From assembly GCF_026745355.1 (NCBI RefSeq), contig NC_079203.1, positions 39,838,492-39,902,491 on the forward strand: a stretch of 64,000 bases of DNA. Direction: 5' to 3'. The DNA is from Beta vulgaris subsp. vulgaris. Its lineage: Eukaryota > Streptophyta > Magnoliopsida > Caryophyllales > Amaranthaceae. A model generated the notes under the pieces. That model was given only the letters and a program-made list of their open reading frames with translations. It was not told where the DNA came from and did no database searches. Both the position numbers and the translations under genes were made by a program. Each line of letters starts with the position of its first letter. Position 1 is the first letter of the stretch. Positions 33,770 through 45,305 of the stretch are shown one piece after another.

Positions 33770-35715
33770 GAAACAAAAGTTGTGTTCCTTGATGAAAGAA
33801 ACAGGAACAACAAAACAACAAAAAAAACTAAGAAAGGGAAGGGGAATGGTGTTCCTCTACAACTTCTTCTTCAACCACATCCTCCAATTTTTCCATCACC
33901 ACCCCATGACTTCGTTCAACCTGTTCCTTCAGCTCCTCCAAGGTACGAGCCATAGTGTCCATCTTCTTTTGCTGCGCAACCACGGTATCACTCAATTTCT
34001 TCATAAGACTTACATAGTATCAGTTTTGGCATCCAAAGTCCAATGAAGATGATTGTAAAATTTTATCATATGTTGTGCAGGAAGGCAGACTTCATTAACC
34101 CAGTTAGTTCATCCGGATTTCCTGTTCCTTACCCTTGGAACTAGAGGCAGATGGGGGATGTTGTGAAGGAACTGGGAGGTTTGAGTGGAAGGCTCATCTG
34201 TTCCAGGAATGGAAACAGAAGGTGAAGGGTGATAAATGGGAGGAAAAATGGTGGTGTGGGTGGAAGAGTTGTGGAGGTGGAAGCAAAAGGATTTGGCCTT
34301 TTATTTCATCCTTCAACTGCTCAAAACTGAAGGAACAGAGAAGGACGAAGGTGAAATGGAGGGTATTTTGTGAAAGGAACAGAGAGTTTGGGAGAGTGGT
34401 GGAGTAGGTTCCTTGAGAGTAGAGGGTACCTGTTCCTCATTATCCGAAAGGACTAAAGGAGAGTCCTCGTTGGAAGGAACAGGAACGGAGCAATTTTTCT
34501 ACGAGTGCTCTTTCTCACTCTCAAGGAACAGAGGGTTTAGGCTTAGTGGCAATGTGTTTGCGCCTCTTAGGTTTGGTTCCTCCGGTTAGGAACAGGGTTA
34601 TCCAAGATTACATCATTATCTTCTTCTAAGTCCAGTATGGGCAATTTTCTTTTTCCTGAGGAACTGGAAGCCATTCTTCCTTGAATGAGAACACCTTCTT
34701 GGACAGACAAGCCAAGTCCATTTAGGGTCTTCTCATTCAAGATGTTCCCTTGTTTGACCCTATGTGGTCCAACCAGTAAGTCTTACTTCAAAATGATGAA
34801 GTAAGAAGTTATCAAGGCACCGTACCAATACACAATTGTTCTCAATACAGTGGGTTAAATGTTGAATGAAGAGGGAAGGGAAATTGATTTGTATGTGTGG
34901 TCAAGCAAAACATGTAACACATATCCAAGAGACCCACTTCATTCCTCTTTTCAGTTCGAGGAATGAGTGCTCTCCAAACCAAGTTAAACGTACTTTGTGA
35001 AGGGGAGAGAGTAGGTTATGGTTAAGTTTGTTTTGGCCAGCTGTTCCTCCAAAATATTCTAAGATTTTGTCTTGAGGAAAATTCGGAAAGGAAACAGTTC
35101 CTTTCCTTTTAAAATACAAATCAGTTCCTTTGCAAGGAACTTCCCATACTTTGCTTAAAGTTGCTTGATTAAACCTTATTTTCTTTCCTCTAACTTCAGT
35201 TGTGCAAGTTCCATTAGTATTAACAAAATTTGCACAAACTCATCCATAGCTAGAGGAACAAGAGCATTATTAAAGGCGAATTCAAACAAGAATTCCATGC
35301 CTTGTTCCTTTAGATGGAGGTTAATTCTAGAAATTCAATTTTATTGCCCATTCTAAATCGACGCAAAACCCAAGACATACCTAGATTCACTTCGTTCGAC
35401 CCTTTTCTTGGAAGACGAAGAAACAGTTCCTTTGGAAGGAACAGGTGCAGTTTCTTCTTCTTCCCCCTGAGATTGTTCCGGGGTTTCTTCTTCATCTCTT
35501 CCCCAATCAATTTTCTTCTCCATGCTCCTTCTAGGAGATTCTAATTGCTGTTCCTCTATGGGGTTTTCTTGAATTATGTCGGTTTCAAGGGTTTTAGTTG
35601 GAGATGAAGAAATTTCCATTTTTGAAGTGTCGGTTGTTTTTGGTGTTGGAAAAGGTGAGTTTCTTGAAGTTTTTGCCATGATTTTCGAAGGTTTGGAGGT
35701 TTTATGGAGTTTCAA
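33770..35715 (-). pseudogene. Post-pol ORF in env-like position, frameshifted copy
   Basis: Lies between pol and the polypurine tract. Open from 35715 to 35353 (Ser/Thr/Glu-rich N-terminus, TKTLETDIIQENPIEEQQLE), then continues with frameshifts through VRGKKIRFNQATLSKVWEV-like sequence to a C-terminal coil. A better preserved copy is at 43234-45099, where the domain is described. In SIRE elements this position carries an env-like ORF. Confidence 0.75.
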
Positions 35716-36398
35716 AGGGTGTGATGAGGTTTCGGATTGGTGAAGATGAAGCGATTGAGAGGAACACGGTTTCCTTAGATGAATTGAAGAAGGAAGTTTT
35801 GCATGTAATAGTAATTATGACACGCGGGAAAGAAATAAAGCAAAAAATAAAAATAAAAATAAAAGAAGAAAACGAAAAGTAAAAAGAACCAAGATTTAAT
35901 TAAACTGGTTCCCCTTATTTTTGGGATTTTTCGGATTTTTCGGATTTTTATGAATTTTAATTTTTGAAAGAAAATAAATGCTAAGGAACTTGTGCTATAG
36001 GAACAACTAATGCTACATATCAATTTCCTTCATACTATGCATGTTTCTTGACCTTAGGAACAGTAAGGGGAGTATTATGTGACATTTGTGAGTTGTTTAT
36101 TTCTTTGACTTCATGTTTATGTTTTGCAACATTCCAATTTGCAATGGTCTTAGGCAATTAAACACAATTATTTTAGCACACAAAGTCACTCAAATTGATT
36201 CAAACATGGGGGAATTGACATAGGAACAATCACTTAATTTTTATTAAGCCTAACTCAAGCCTTAATTTTTCATATCTATCTCTTTGCAAAGGCTTAGTTA
36301 GGATATCAGCAATCTGATAATCAGTTTGACAAAACTCAAGTTTAATCAAACCTTTTTCACATTTTCTCTTAAAAAGTGATGTCTAATATGTATATGCT

Positions 36399-39300
36399 TT
36401 ACTCTAGAATGATGCACTGGATCTTTAGATATACTATAGCACTTGTATTGTCACAATAAATAGGAACACATTCAAAGTTTATTCCATAGTCACTAAGTTG
36501 TTGTTTTATCCAAAGCATTTGAGAGCAACATGTAACAGCAGCTACATATTCTGCTTCAGCAGTGGATAAAGCAACTGTGTTTTGTTTCTTGGTACTCCAA
36601 GAAACTAAACTATGACCAAGGAATTGTGCCATACCTGAGGTGCTTTTCCTTTACAAGATCTCCAGCATAATCTGCATCTGCATATCCTTTTAGTTCGAAT
36701 GTATCACTTCTTGGATAGTAGAGTCCAAGATCATCTGTTCCTTTAAGTATCTAAGAATTCTCTTCACAGCAGTGAGGTGAGACTCCTTTGGATTTGCTTG
36801 AAATCTAGCACACAAACCAACACTGAAAGCTATGTCTGGACGACTAGCAGTTAGATACAAAAGTGAACCAATCATTCCTCTATATTTGTTTGATCAACAC
36901 TTGTTCCTATGGAGTCTTCATCTAATCTAGTTGAAGTTCCCATAGGAGTGTGATTTATCTTTGAATTTTCGAGGCCATATTTCTTTAATAGTTCCTTTAT
37001 GTATTTTTGTTGGTGAACAATTATCCTTTTTCAGTTTGTTTGATTTGTAGTCCAAGAAAGAAATTTAACTCACCCATCATACTCATTTCAAATTCATTGC
37101 TCATTAGTAGCTCCGAATATGATGTCATCAACATATATTTGAACAAGCAAAATATCAGTTCCTTTAGATTTTAGGAACAAGGTTTTATCAACCTTTCCTC
37201 TTTTAAAGTTGTTTCTAAAAGGAACTTTGATAATCTCTCATACCATGATCTAGGTGCTTGTTTTAACCCATAAAGAGCTTTATCAAGCTTGTAGACATGA
37301 TTTGGGAGATTATTATTTTCAAAACCAGGGGGTTGTTCAACATATACATCTTCGTTTAGATAGCCATTTAAAAATGCACACTTAACATCCATTTGATATA
37401 ATTTGAATCCCATGTAAGCAGCAAATGCAATTAAATTCTAATGGCTTCTAATCTAGCTACAGGAGCAAAGGTTTCTTCATAATCAATTCCTTCTTGTTGG
37501 TTATAACCTTTTACTACAAGTCTAGCTTTGTTTCTTACAATGGTTCCATATTCATCTAGTTTGTTTCTAAACACCCATTTTAAGCCAATTACTTTTTGTT
37601 GTTTAGATGAAGGAACTAGATGCCATACCTTGTTTCTTTCAAACTCATTTAATTCAGCTTGCATTGCAATAATCCAATCAGAGTCAGTTAAGGCTTCTTC
37701 ATGATTTCTTGGTTCCATCATTGATAGGAACGCATGAAATGCACAAAAGTTCCTTAACTGAGATCTAGTTTGCGTACCTTTGGATATGTCGCTGATTATG
37801 AGTTCCACAGGATGTGACTTTTGTAATCTCCAAGGTTTTGGTTGAAACTCTCTTATAGGAACATGTTGTTCCTCATGAGTTCCTTGAGTGGATGAGGAAC
37901 TCTGCTCAGTTGTTCCTCTGTTAGCCTCGGTGGACTCAGTTCCTTCATTTAGAGGAACAGGAGCATCTTCTCCTCCTTGAGGAACAGGAAATCATTGATT
38001 CATTATTTTCAATTCCTCGTTCCTTTCCTCTTTCACTTCTTCTTCTTCTTGTGAATCTGTGTTCCTTGTACTAGGTTGTGCTAACCCTATCTCATAGTCA
38101 TCAACCTGTATGCTTGGATTATGTTTGTCAGATTCATCAAAGATTACATGAATGCTTTCTTCAACACACATAGTTCTCTTGTTATATACTCTATAAGCTT
38201 TACTATGTGAGGAGTATCCTAAAAATGTTGCTTCATCACTCCTTGCATCAAATTTTCCAAGATTATCTTTTCCATTATTATGCACATAACATTTGCATCC
38301 AAATGTTCTAAAATAGGTGATGTTTGGTTTCTTTCCAAAGTAAAGTTCATAAGGAGTTTTATTAATGATAGGTCTCATCATGGCACGATTAATTATGTGA
38401 CAAGCAGTATTAACAGCTTCAGCCCAAAAGTTCCTTGGAAGTTCACTAGCAATTAACATGGTTCTAGACATTTCCTCCAAAGTTCTATTTTTCCTTTCTA
38501 CAACACCATTTTGTTGTGGTGTTCTAGGGGCAGAAAAATTATGATCTAGGCCATTATCTCTGCTTAGGTCATCAAATTTATAATTTTCGAATTCCTTGCC
38601 ATGATCTGATCTAATGTGCATTATTTTATGTCCACTTAGGTTTTGAACTCTTTTAGCAAAGACAAGGAACTCATCATAAGTTTCATCTTTACTAGAGAGA
38701 AAAATAACCCAAGTGTACCTAGAGTAGTCATCTACAATCACAAGTACATACCTCTTTCCACTTCTGCTTTGAATTCTCATGGGTCCACATAAGTCCATAT
38801 GAATTAACTCTAATGGTTTAGTGGTACTTACAATCGTTTTAGATTTGAAAGAGGATCTTACTTGTTTACCTCGTGCACATGCATCACAAACTTGATCAAT
38901 ATGAAATTTTATGGATGGTAATCCTAAAACAAGGTCTTTTGATCTAAGTTTCTCAAGTAATGAAAAGCTAGCATGTCCTAGACGCTTGTGCCATAGAAGT
39001 GAATCATCTTCAATAACACTAAGACAAGTTAAATTGATTTGAGGAACAAGGTCTAGATCCACAATGTATGTGTTCCCTTTCCTTGTTCCTTCCAAATAAC
39101 CTTCTTAGTTTTAATGTTGATGATTAAGCATTTTTCTTTATCAAATTTTACAGTATTTCCTTTGTCACAGAATTGAGAAATGCTTAATAGATTATGTTTT
39201 AGACCTTCAACTAAAAATACATTTTCAATGGAGTGTAATGGTGACTTACCGACCTTACCCATAGCAACAATGTTACCTTTCTTATTATCACCAAATGTTA

Positions 39301-39415
39301 CACTGCCACCTTCATAGGTTGTGAGTGAGAGAAACTTCGTTTTGTCTCCTGTCATGTGCTTGGAACAACCACTATCGAGATACCAAGTGTTGTTCCCCCT
39401 CACTCCAACCTGCAA
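36399..39415 (-). pseudogene. Copia pol: protease, integrase, reverse transcriptase, RNase H (broken)
   Basis: Protease YLDSGCSKHMTG (39415-39053). Integrase on 39095-37992, with HKRLGHASF and CDACARGKQV zinc residues and the D-D-E core around HMDLCGPM, RSDHGKEF and NGVVERKNRTLEE. RT has [22 protein letters not shown] (37808-37431), YQMDVKCAFLNG (37413-37171) and the catalytic YVDDI at about 37121-37135 in a separate frame. RNase H shows VALSTAEAEYVAAV. An in-frame stop follows integrase at about 37992 and several frameshifts follow. Confidence 0.88.
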
Positions 39416-39422
39416 AAATCAA

Positions 39423-41248
39423 CTAGTTGTTAGTTGAAGGAACCCCATCTTTCGTGGGTTCCTGTTCTTGACTAGGATTTGTTTTGACAACCCATTTTTT
39501 CTTACTTATTGTCACATTTTTCCCAATCATCTCAGATTTTAGTTGACATTGATTTATGTAATGACCTACCTTGCCACAATACATACAGAACTTATCACTA
39601 GGTAGATCAACATATTTCTTTGTCTTGTTCCTTTTCTTGTAGTTTTCAAAACCAAGACCTTCCTTCCTTTTGGTCTGTGGTTTCTCAATCCACTTAGGAA
39701 CTTTCATGATTTTGCCTCTGTTCCTTGCGACAACCAGTTCCTTTTTAAGATTACAGATCTGTTCCTTTAAAATATTTTTCTCTTTATTTATTTTTTCAAT
39801 CTCAGATCTGTATCCTTTCAAAGGGGTTGATCTTATATCAAAGGAACTCAGAACAGGGACAAATTCCTTCAAGTGTGAAATCTCTAAATTAATTAGATAA
39901 TTTTCATTTTTCAAACTCTCATAACATTCTTTGATTTTTAAGTTTTTATCAAACAAATCAAAAAATCTAGTTTCGACATCAGTTCTCATTTTCTTAAGCC
40001 ATTCTATGTGTTCCTTGCAAACCTTTAAGGCTTGTTCCGTTTGTTCACGTTTTTCACGTTCATCTCTACATTCAAGAATTGCATCATAAAGAAGATCATA
40101 TATTTCAGTCCTAGTTTTACCATCTAGTTCTGACTCAAGTCCATGTTGACTTACCTCAATTTTTCTTCATCTTCTTTTTCGTCGATGTTTGCCATGAGGC
40201 AAAGGTTTGCTGTTTCTTCAGTTGGTTGTTCCTCTTCTTCTTCCGTCTCTGAATCTCCCCAAGCAGCTATCATAGCTTTGCGCACATTTGCCTTAGAGAA
40301 AGGTGCTTTTGATTCTTTGTTCCTTTCAGCAAAGCGTTCCTTGTTCCTTTCTTTGGTTTTGTCTTTTCCCAAAGAGGACATTCTTGATGAAGTGATCTGT
40401 ACTTCCACATTTATGACAAGCAGCTTTGTTAGAAAATTTCTTAGTTTTACCTTTGAAGTTTCCATTCTTCATGTTCCTGTACATCTTTCGAAATTTTCGA
40501 ACCATGAGGGCTGCTTCTTCTTCTTCAGAGTCCGAATCATCTTCATCATCTGCTTTGAGAGCAATTGATTTTGATTTGGAGCTTTCACCATATTCAGTAT
40601 CAAGGTGAAGCTCATGAGTCATAAGTGACCCTGCCAGCTGTTCTAAGTTGAACTTAGTGAAGTCTTTTGTTTCTTGAAGAGCGTGACTTTAGCCATCCAT
40701 CTGTCCTTAGGAAGACTCCTAAGAACCTTTCGAACCTGTTCCTCAGATGAAATAAACTTTCCAAGAGAAGCCAACTCTTTATAATGTTAGTAAAACGAGT
40801 AAACATGTCTCGGATGCTTTCTTTGGATTTCATGCAGAACAGTTCATATTGATTCATAAGTAAATCAATTTTCGATCTTTTAACTTCATTAGTTCCTTCG
40901 TGGGTTACTTCTAGTAAATCCCATATTTGCTTTGCGGATTTGCATCCCATGATCCTATTATGTTCATGGGGTCCAAGTCCACAATGCAAATTTAATAGCC
41001 ATGGCATTTACTTCCATTTTTTCAAAATCAGATTTGTCATAATCAGAGAGGGGTTTAAGAGTTACCTCATTTTTGTCATTTGTAGTTGTGACTTCGAAAT
41101 CACCAACTTCAATGACTCTCCATACCTGATAGTTTTCAGCCTTGATGAATATCTCCATGCGGTTCTTCCAATAGTTGTAGTACTTCCCATTGAACATAGG
41201 AGGCCTTTGAGTGGAATAACCTTCTTCAAGTTTCTCGGTGGTATTCAT
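39423..41248 (-). pseudogene. Copia gag with two zinc knuckles, frameshifted
   Basis: The start at 41248 reads MNTTEKLEEGYSTQRPPMFN, then NYWKNRMEIFIKAENYQVW of the gag core. Frameshifted continuations are QIWDLLEVTHEGT (41007-40654), acidic stretches with zinc knuckle CHKCGSTDHFIKN (40622-40326; last Cys lost to a frameshift), a Lys/Glu coil (39989 onward) and a second knuckle CMYCGKVGHYINQC. Gag packages element RNA in cytoplasmic particles. At least four frame changes make it inactive. Confidence 0.85.
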
Positions 41249-41299
41249 TGTTCCTTGGATCTTTTCCTCAATAGGGTTTCCTATCTTACGTGAGTTCTA

Positions 41300-41311
41300 G
41301 CTCTGATACCA
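41300..41311 (-). promoter_or_regulatory. Primer-binding site (initiator tRNA-Met)
   Basis: Minus strand TGGTATCAGAGC, two bases inside the 5' LTR, the standard Copia minus-strand primer site. Confidence 0.9.
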
Positions 41312-41313
41312 AT

Positions 41314-42665
41314 TGTTATTTCCCTAGGAACACTACAAGAGGGGGGTGAATTGTAGGTGTAGAAATAAACGTAACTTTTTGCGGAAATTAAAACTTAAAC
41401 GAATAAACAAGCTAAAGGAACACAAGGGATTTTTACGAGGAAAAACTTCTTGGGCCCAACAAGAAGAAACAACCTCGACCACTAGGGATTTTAAACTCAA
41501 CACTTTCACTAATTAGGCCAAACAACTCTGTTACAACCTAATTCTAACTCGAGCCACACCTTGAGTTCCTAAACTCAAGTTCCTGAACCACTGTTCCCTT
41601 AACAGCAGTTCCTCTCAACTTCACTCGAAGTTTTCTCACACATACAAGCTTCACTCAAAGCCTTTCTCTTACAGAACTTCACTCAAAGTTCCCTTACCCC
41701 AAAAACCAAAATACAATTGATCGAAATAAGCTTAGTGGAATTAGAGTAAGAAGGCAAAGAACAAATGGCTATTATGAGAGAATGAAGGCACTGACACTTA
41801 ATAAGTTAAACTCACTTAATTACTTAGTCAGACACATTTGGAACTTATCTAGACTTCTATATTTATAGTGTTAATCATGAAGAACGTGGGATTAATGTTA
41901 GAGTACAGTTTAATCCATTTACCCATGATGTTCCTTCCCCTAAGGAACACGTTTTACATCATGCCCATGATCCCATGAACTATAAATGAACGTGGATAAA
42001 ATGCAGCCATTACTCCTAATAATAGGAGTTCCTTGAGCTTATCCGAAAATCAGTTTTTATAAACTCTTTTTATCTTTAAATCTGAATTTTTAATCTTTAA
42101 GAAAATAATATCTTTGAAATAAAATCTTTCTAACAACCGGATATTTATTTTCTTATTTTCCGAAAAATAAAATCTTTTCCAAAACAGATTTTCTTTTTAA
42201 AACTGATTTTATCATTTGAAATTAGAAATAACTAATTTCCTATAATTAGGCATGACTTACTCCATTATCTTTTAACCGTTACATAATACACGCCTAAGTC
42301 TAGTTCCTTTAATTAATTCAGTTCCTTTAACATATTTCTAAGTGCCACTAGTTTGTTCCTTAGGAACAAACGCTTCATTCTCAAATTCTGCCACAGTTCC
42401 TTACCATTCTTTCTTTGTTCCTTTACATTGGAACTAGAAAATAAAACGCCTAGCTTCTATTATTCTTGATCCAATGCTTGCTCCAGTATCAACATAGAAA
42501 CTTCTTTACTTAGCCTTTGAAATCCTCTCTTGACTTCTTCATTGACTTGTATTCTCCCAGTTCCTTGCATTGATACCTTAAACACCATACACTTAAATAA
42601 TTCATTAGTTCACTACTTAGTTTGTTCCTTTGTTTCTTTGTCATTATCAAAACTAGGGTTCAACA
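41314..42665 (-). repeat. Central LTR (5' LTR of one copy, 3' LTR of the next)
   Basis: 1352 bp, collinear with 31904-33266. It is followed on one side by a primer site and on the other by a polypurine tract plus 3' internal sequence, so it belongs to two tandem units. About 20 GTTCC/GGAAC pentamers. Confidence 0.9.
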
Positions 42666-45305
42666 ATTTCCCCCTTTTTGATGATGACAACAAAGGTACA
42701 AACTAAGGAAAATAACAAATGATATAAGTGAATGTTAATAAAAACATAAAGAAGAAAATGAAAAATAAAACACAATTATGAAACACAATTATGTAAGTAA
42801 CTGAATTTTGATTTTTCATTTACCTTAACTTATTTTTTGATTTTTCATTTACCTTATCCATTTTTTTTTCAATTTTTTTCAAGTTTATGTACAGTTTGTT
42901 CCTTAAATCCTTTTCCCCCTTTGTCATCCTCAAAAAAATAGACTCTGCATGAATTGATGAATTGATTTAACATCTTAAGACCAATATGCAAGCACCATTA
43001 GTGGTTATAGTTAGAAAATCAAAGAGTAAACTTGCTCAAACATCAATCACATAATACTAGCCATTCCAAGGAAGAAATTATGCAAATCATTTAGAAACAT
43101 AGACAAATATAGCAAAAGTCATTGATTATATAGCACTTGTTCCATAACAAACAAAGAAAAAAGAAAAAGGAAGAAACAAAAGTTGTGTTCCTTGATGAAA
43201 GAAACAGGAACAACAAAACAACAACAAAAGAAACTAAGAAAGGGAAGGGGAATGGTGTTCCTCAACAACTTCTTCTTCAACCACATCCTCCAATTTTTTC
43301 ATCACCACCCCATGATTTAGTTCAACCTGTTCCTTCAGCTCCTCCAAAGTACGAGCCATAGTGTCCATCTTCTTTTGCTGGGCAACCACGGTATCACTCA
43401 ATTTCTTCATAAGACTTAGCATAGTATCAGTTTTGGCATCCAAAGTCCAATGAAGATGATTGTAAAATTTTATCATATGTTGTGCAGGAAGGCAGACTTC
43501 ATTAACCCAGTTAGTATTCATCCGGACTCCTGTTCCTTACCCTTGGAACTAGAGGCAGATGGGGGATGTTGTGAAGGAACTGGAGGGGTTTGAGTGGAAG
43601 GCTCATCTGTTCCAGGAATGGAAACAGAAGGTGAAGGGTGATAAATGGGAGGAAAAATGGTGGTGTGGGTGGAAGAGTTGTGGAGGTGGAAGCAAAAGGA
43701 TTTGGCCTTTTATTTCATCCTTCAACTGCTCAAAACTGGAAGGAACAGAGAAGGACGAAGTTGAAATGGAGGGTAATTTGTGAAAGGAACAGAGAGTTTG
43801 GGAGATGGTGGTGGAGTAGGTTCCTTGAGAGTGAGGGACCTGTTCCTCATTATCCGAAAGGACTAAAGGAGAGTCCTCGTTGGAAGGAACAGGAACTGGA
43901 GCAATTTTTCTTCGAGTGCTCTTTCTCACTCTCAGAGGAACAGAGGTTTTAGGCTTAGTTATGTTTGCGCCTCTTAGGTTTCGGTTCCTCCGGCTTAGGA
44001 ACAGGGTTATCCAAGATTACATCATTATCTTCTTCTAAGTCCAGTTTGGGCAATTTTCTTTTTCCTGAGGAACTGGAAGCCATTCTTCCTTGAATGAGAA
44101 CACCTTCTTGGACAGACAGCCAAGTCCATTTAGGGTCTTCTCATTCAAGATGTTCCCTTGCTTGACCCCTATTGTGGTCCAACCAGTAAGTCTTACTTCA
44201 AAATGATGAAGTAAGGAAGTTATCAAGGCACCGTACCCAATTACACAATTGTTCTCAATGCAGTGGGTTAAATGTTGAATGAAGAGGGAAGGGAAATTGA
44301 TTTGTATGTGGTGGTCTAAGCAAAACATGTAACACATATCCAAGAGACCCACTTCATTCCTCTTTTCAGTTCGAGGAATGAGTGCTCTCCAAACCAAGTT
44401 AAACAGCACTTTGTGAAGGGGAGAGAGGAGGTTATGGTTAAGTTTGTTTTGGCCAGCTGTTCCTCCAAAATATTCTAAGATTTTGTCTTGAGGAAAATTC
44501 GGAAAGGAAACAGTTCCTTTCCTTTTAAAATACAAATCAGTTCCTTTGCAAGGAACTTCCCATACTTTGCTTAAAGTTGCTTGATTAAACCTTATTTTCT
44601 TTCCTCTAACCTCAGTTGTGCAAGTTCCATTAGTATTAACAAAATTTGCACAGAACTCATCCATAGCTAGAGGAACAAGAGCATTATTAAAGGCGAATTC
44701 AAACAAGAATTCCATGCCTTGTTCCTTTAGGATGGAGGTTAATTCTAGAAATTCTATTTTTTAGCCCATTCTAAATCGACGCAAAACCCAAACATCCTAG
44801 ATTCACTTCGTTCGACCCTTTTCTTGGAAGACGAAGAAACAGTTCCTTTGGAAGGAACAGGTGCAGTTTCTTCTTCTTCCCCCTGAGATTGTTCCGGGGT
44901 TTCTTCTTCATCGTCTTCCCCAATCAATTTTTCTTCTACGCATGCTCCTTCTAGGAGATTCTAATTGCTGTTCCTCTATGGGGTTTTCTTGAATTATGTC
45001 GGTTTCAAGGGTTTTAGTTGGAGATGAAGAAATTTCCATTTTTGAAGTGTGGTTGTTTTTGGTGTTGGAAAAGGAGAGTTTCTTTGAAGTTTTTGCCATT
45101 ATTTGTGAAGGTTTGGAGGTTTTTATGGAGTATCAAAGGGTGTGATGAGGTTTCGGCTATGGTGAAGATGAAGCGTTTGAGAGGAACACGGTTTCTTTAG
45201 ATGAATTGAAGAAGGAAGTTTTGCATGTAATAGTAATTATGACACGCGGGAAAGAAATAAAGCAAAAAAGTAAAAATAAAAATAAAAAGGAAGAAAACGA
45301 AAAGA
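42666..45305 (-). mobile_element. Second, partial Copia unit in tandem (3' internal region only)
   Basis: Collinear with 33267-35880: polypurine tract, C-terminal to N-terminal post-pol ORF, then divergence after GAAAACGAAAAG at about 45305. Its pol, gag and outer LTR are missing. The central LTR is shared with the first unit. Confidence 0.88.
43234..45099 (-). pseudogene. Post-pol ORF, better preserved copy (plant transposon protein-like domain)
   Basis: Three segments. The N-terminus 45099-44908 is polar and Glu-rich. 44715-44035 is an intact 226-codon stretch with FCANFVNTNGTC, VRGKKIRFNQATLSKVWEVP, LNHNLLSPLHKVLFNLVWR and GYGALITSLLHHFEV. This matches the order (aphid-like a/b domain: VRGK..F....., ...L..I..R.L.P, ....LIT.L....V) of the putative plant transposon protein domain found beside many plant retroelements. 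43929-43603 is proline/serine-rich, and 43521-43234 is a predicted coil (LEELKEQVELNHGVVMKKLE). Function unknown. I see no signal peptide or membrane segment, so it does not look like a classical envelope. Confidence 0.7.

Larger units (their letters stand above)
31904..42665 (-). mobile_element. SIRE/Maximus-like Ty1/Copia retrotransposon, full-length but decayed
   Basis: LTRs at 31904-33266 (3') and 41314-42665 (5'), TG...CA. A primer site for initiator tRNA-Met lies at 41300-41311 and a polypurine tract at 33268-33280. Gag has two zinc knuckles, pol runs in the order protease-integrase-RT-RNase H, and an extra ORF follows pol. Repeated frameshifts and stops make it non-autonomous. LTRs differ by many small indels and substitutions. 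Lineage is inferred from gene order, the post-pol ORF and motif wording. Confidence 0.9.

Noticed and set aside
33731..33955. Plus-strand frames at 33.7-34.4 kb and 43.1-43.9 kb
   Set aside because: They are antisense shadows of the minus-strand post-pol ORF.
41314..45305. Whole 4-kb duplicated block taken as one giant LTR
   Set aside because: TG...CA ends, primer site and polypurine tract place the LTR at 1.35 kb. The rest is duplicated internal sequence of a tandem element.
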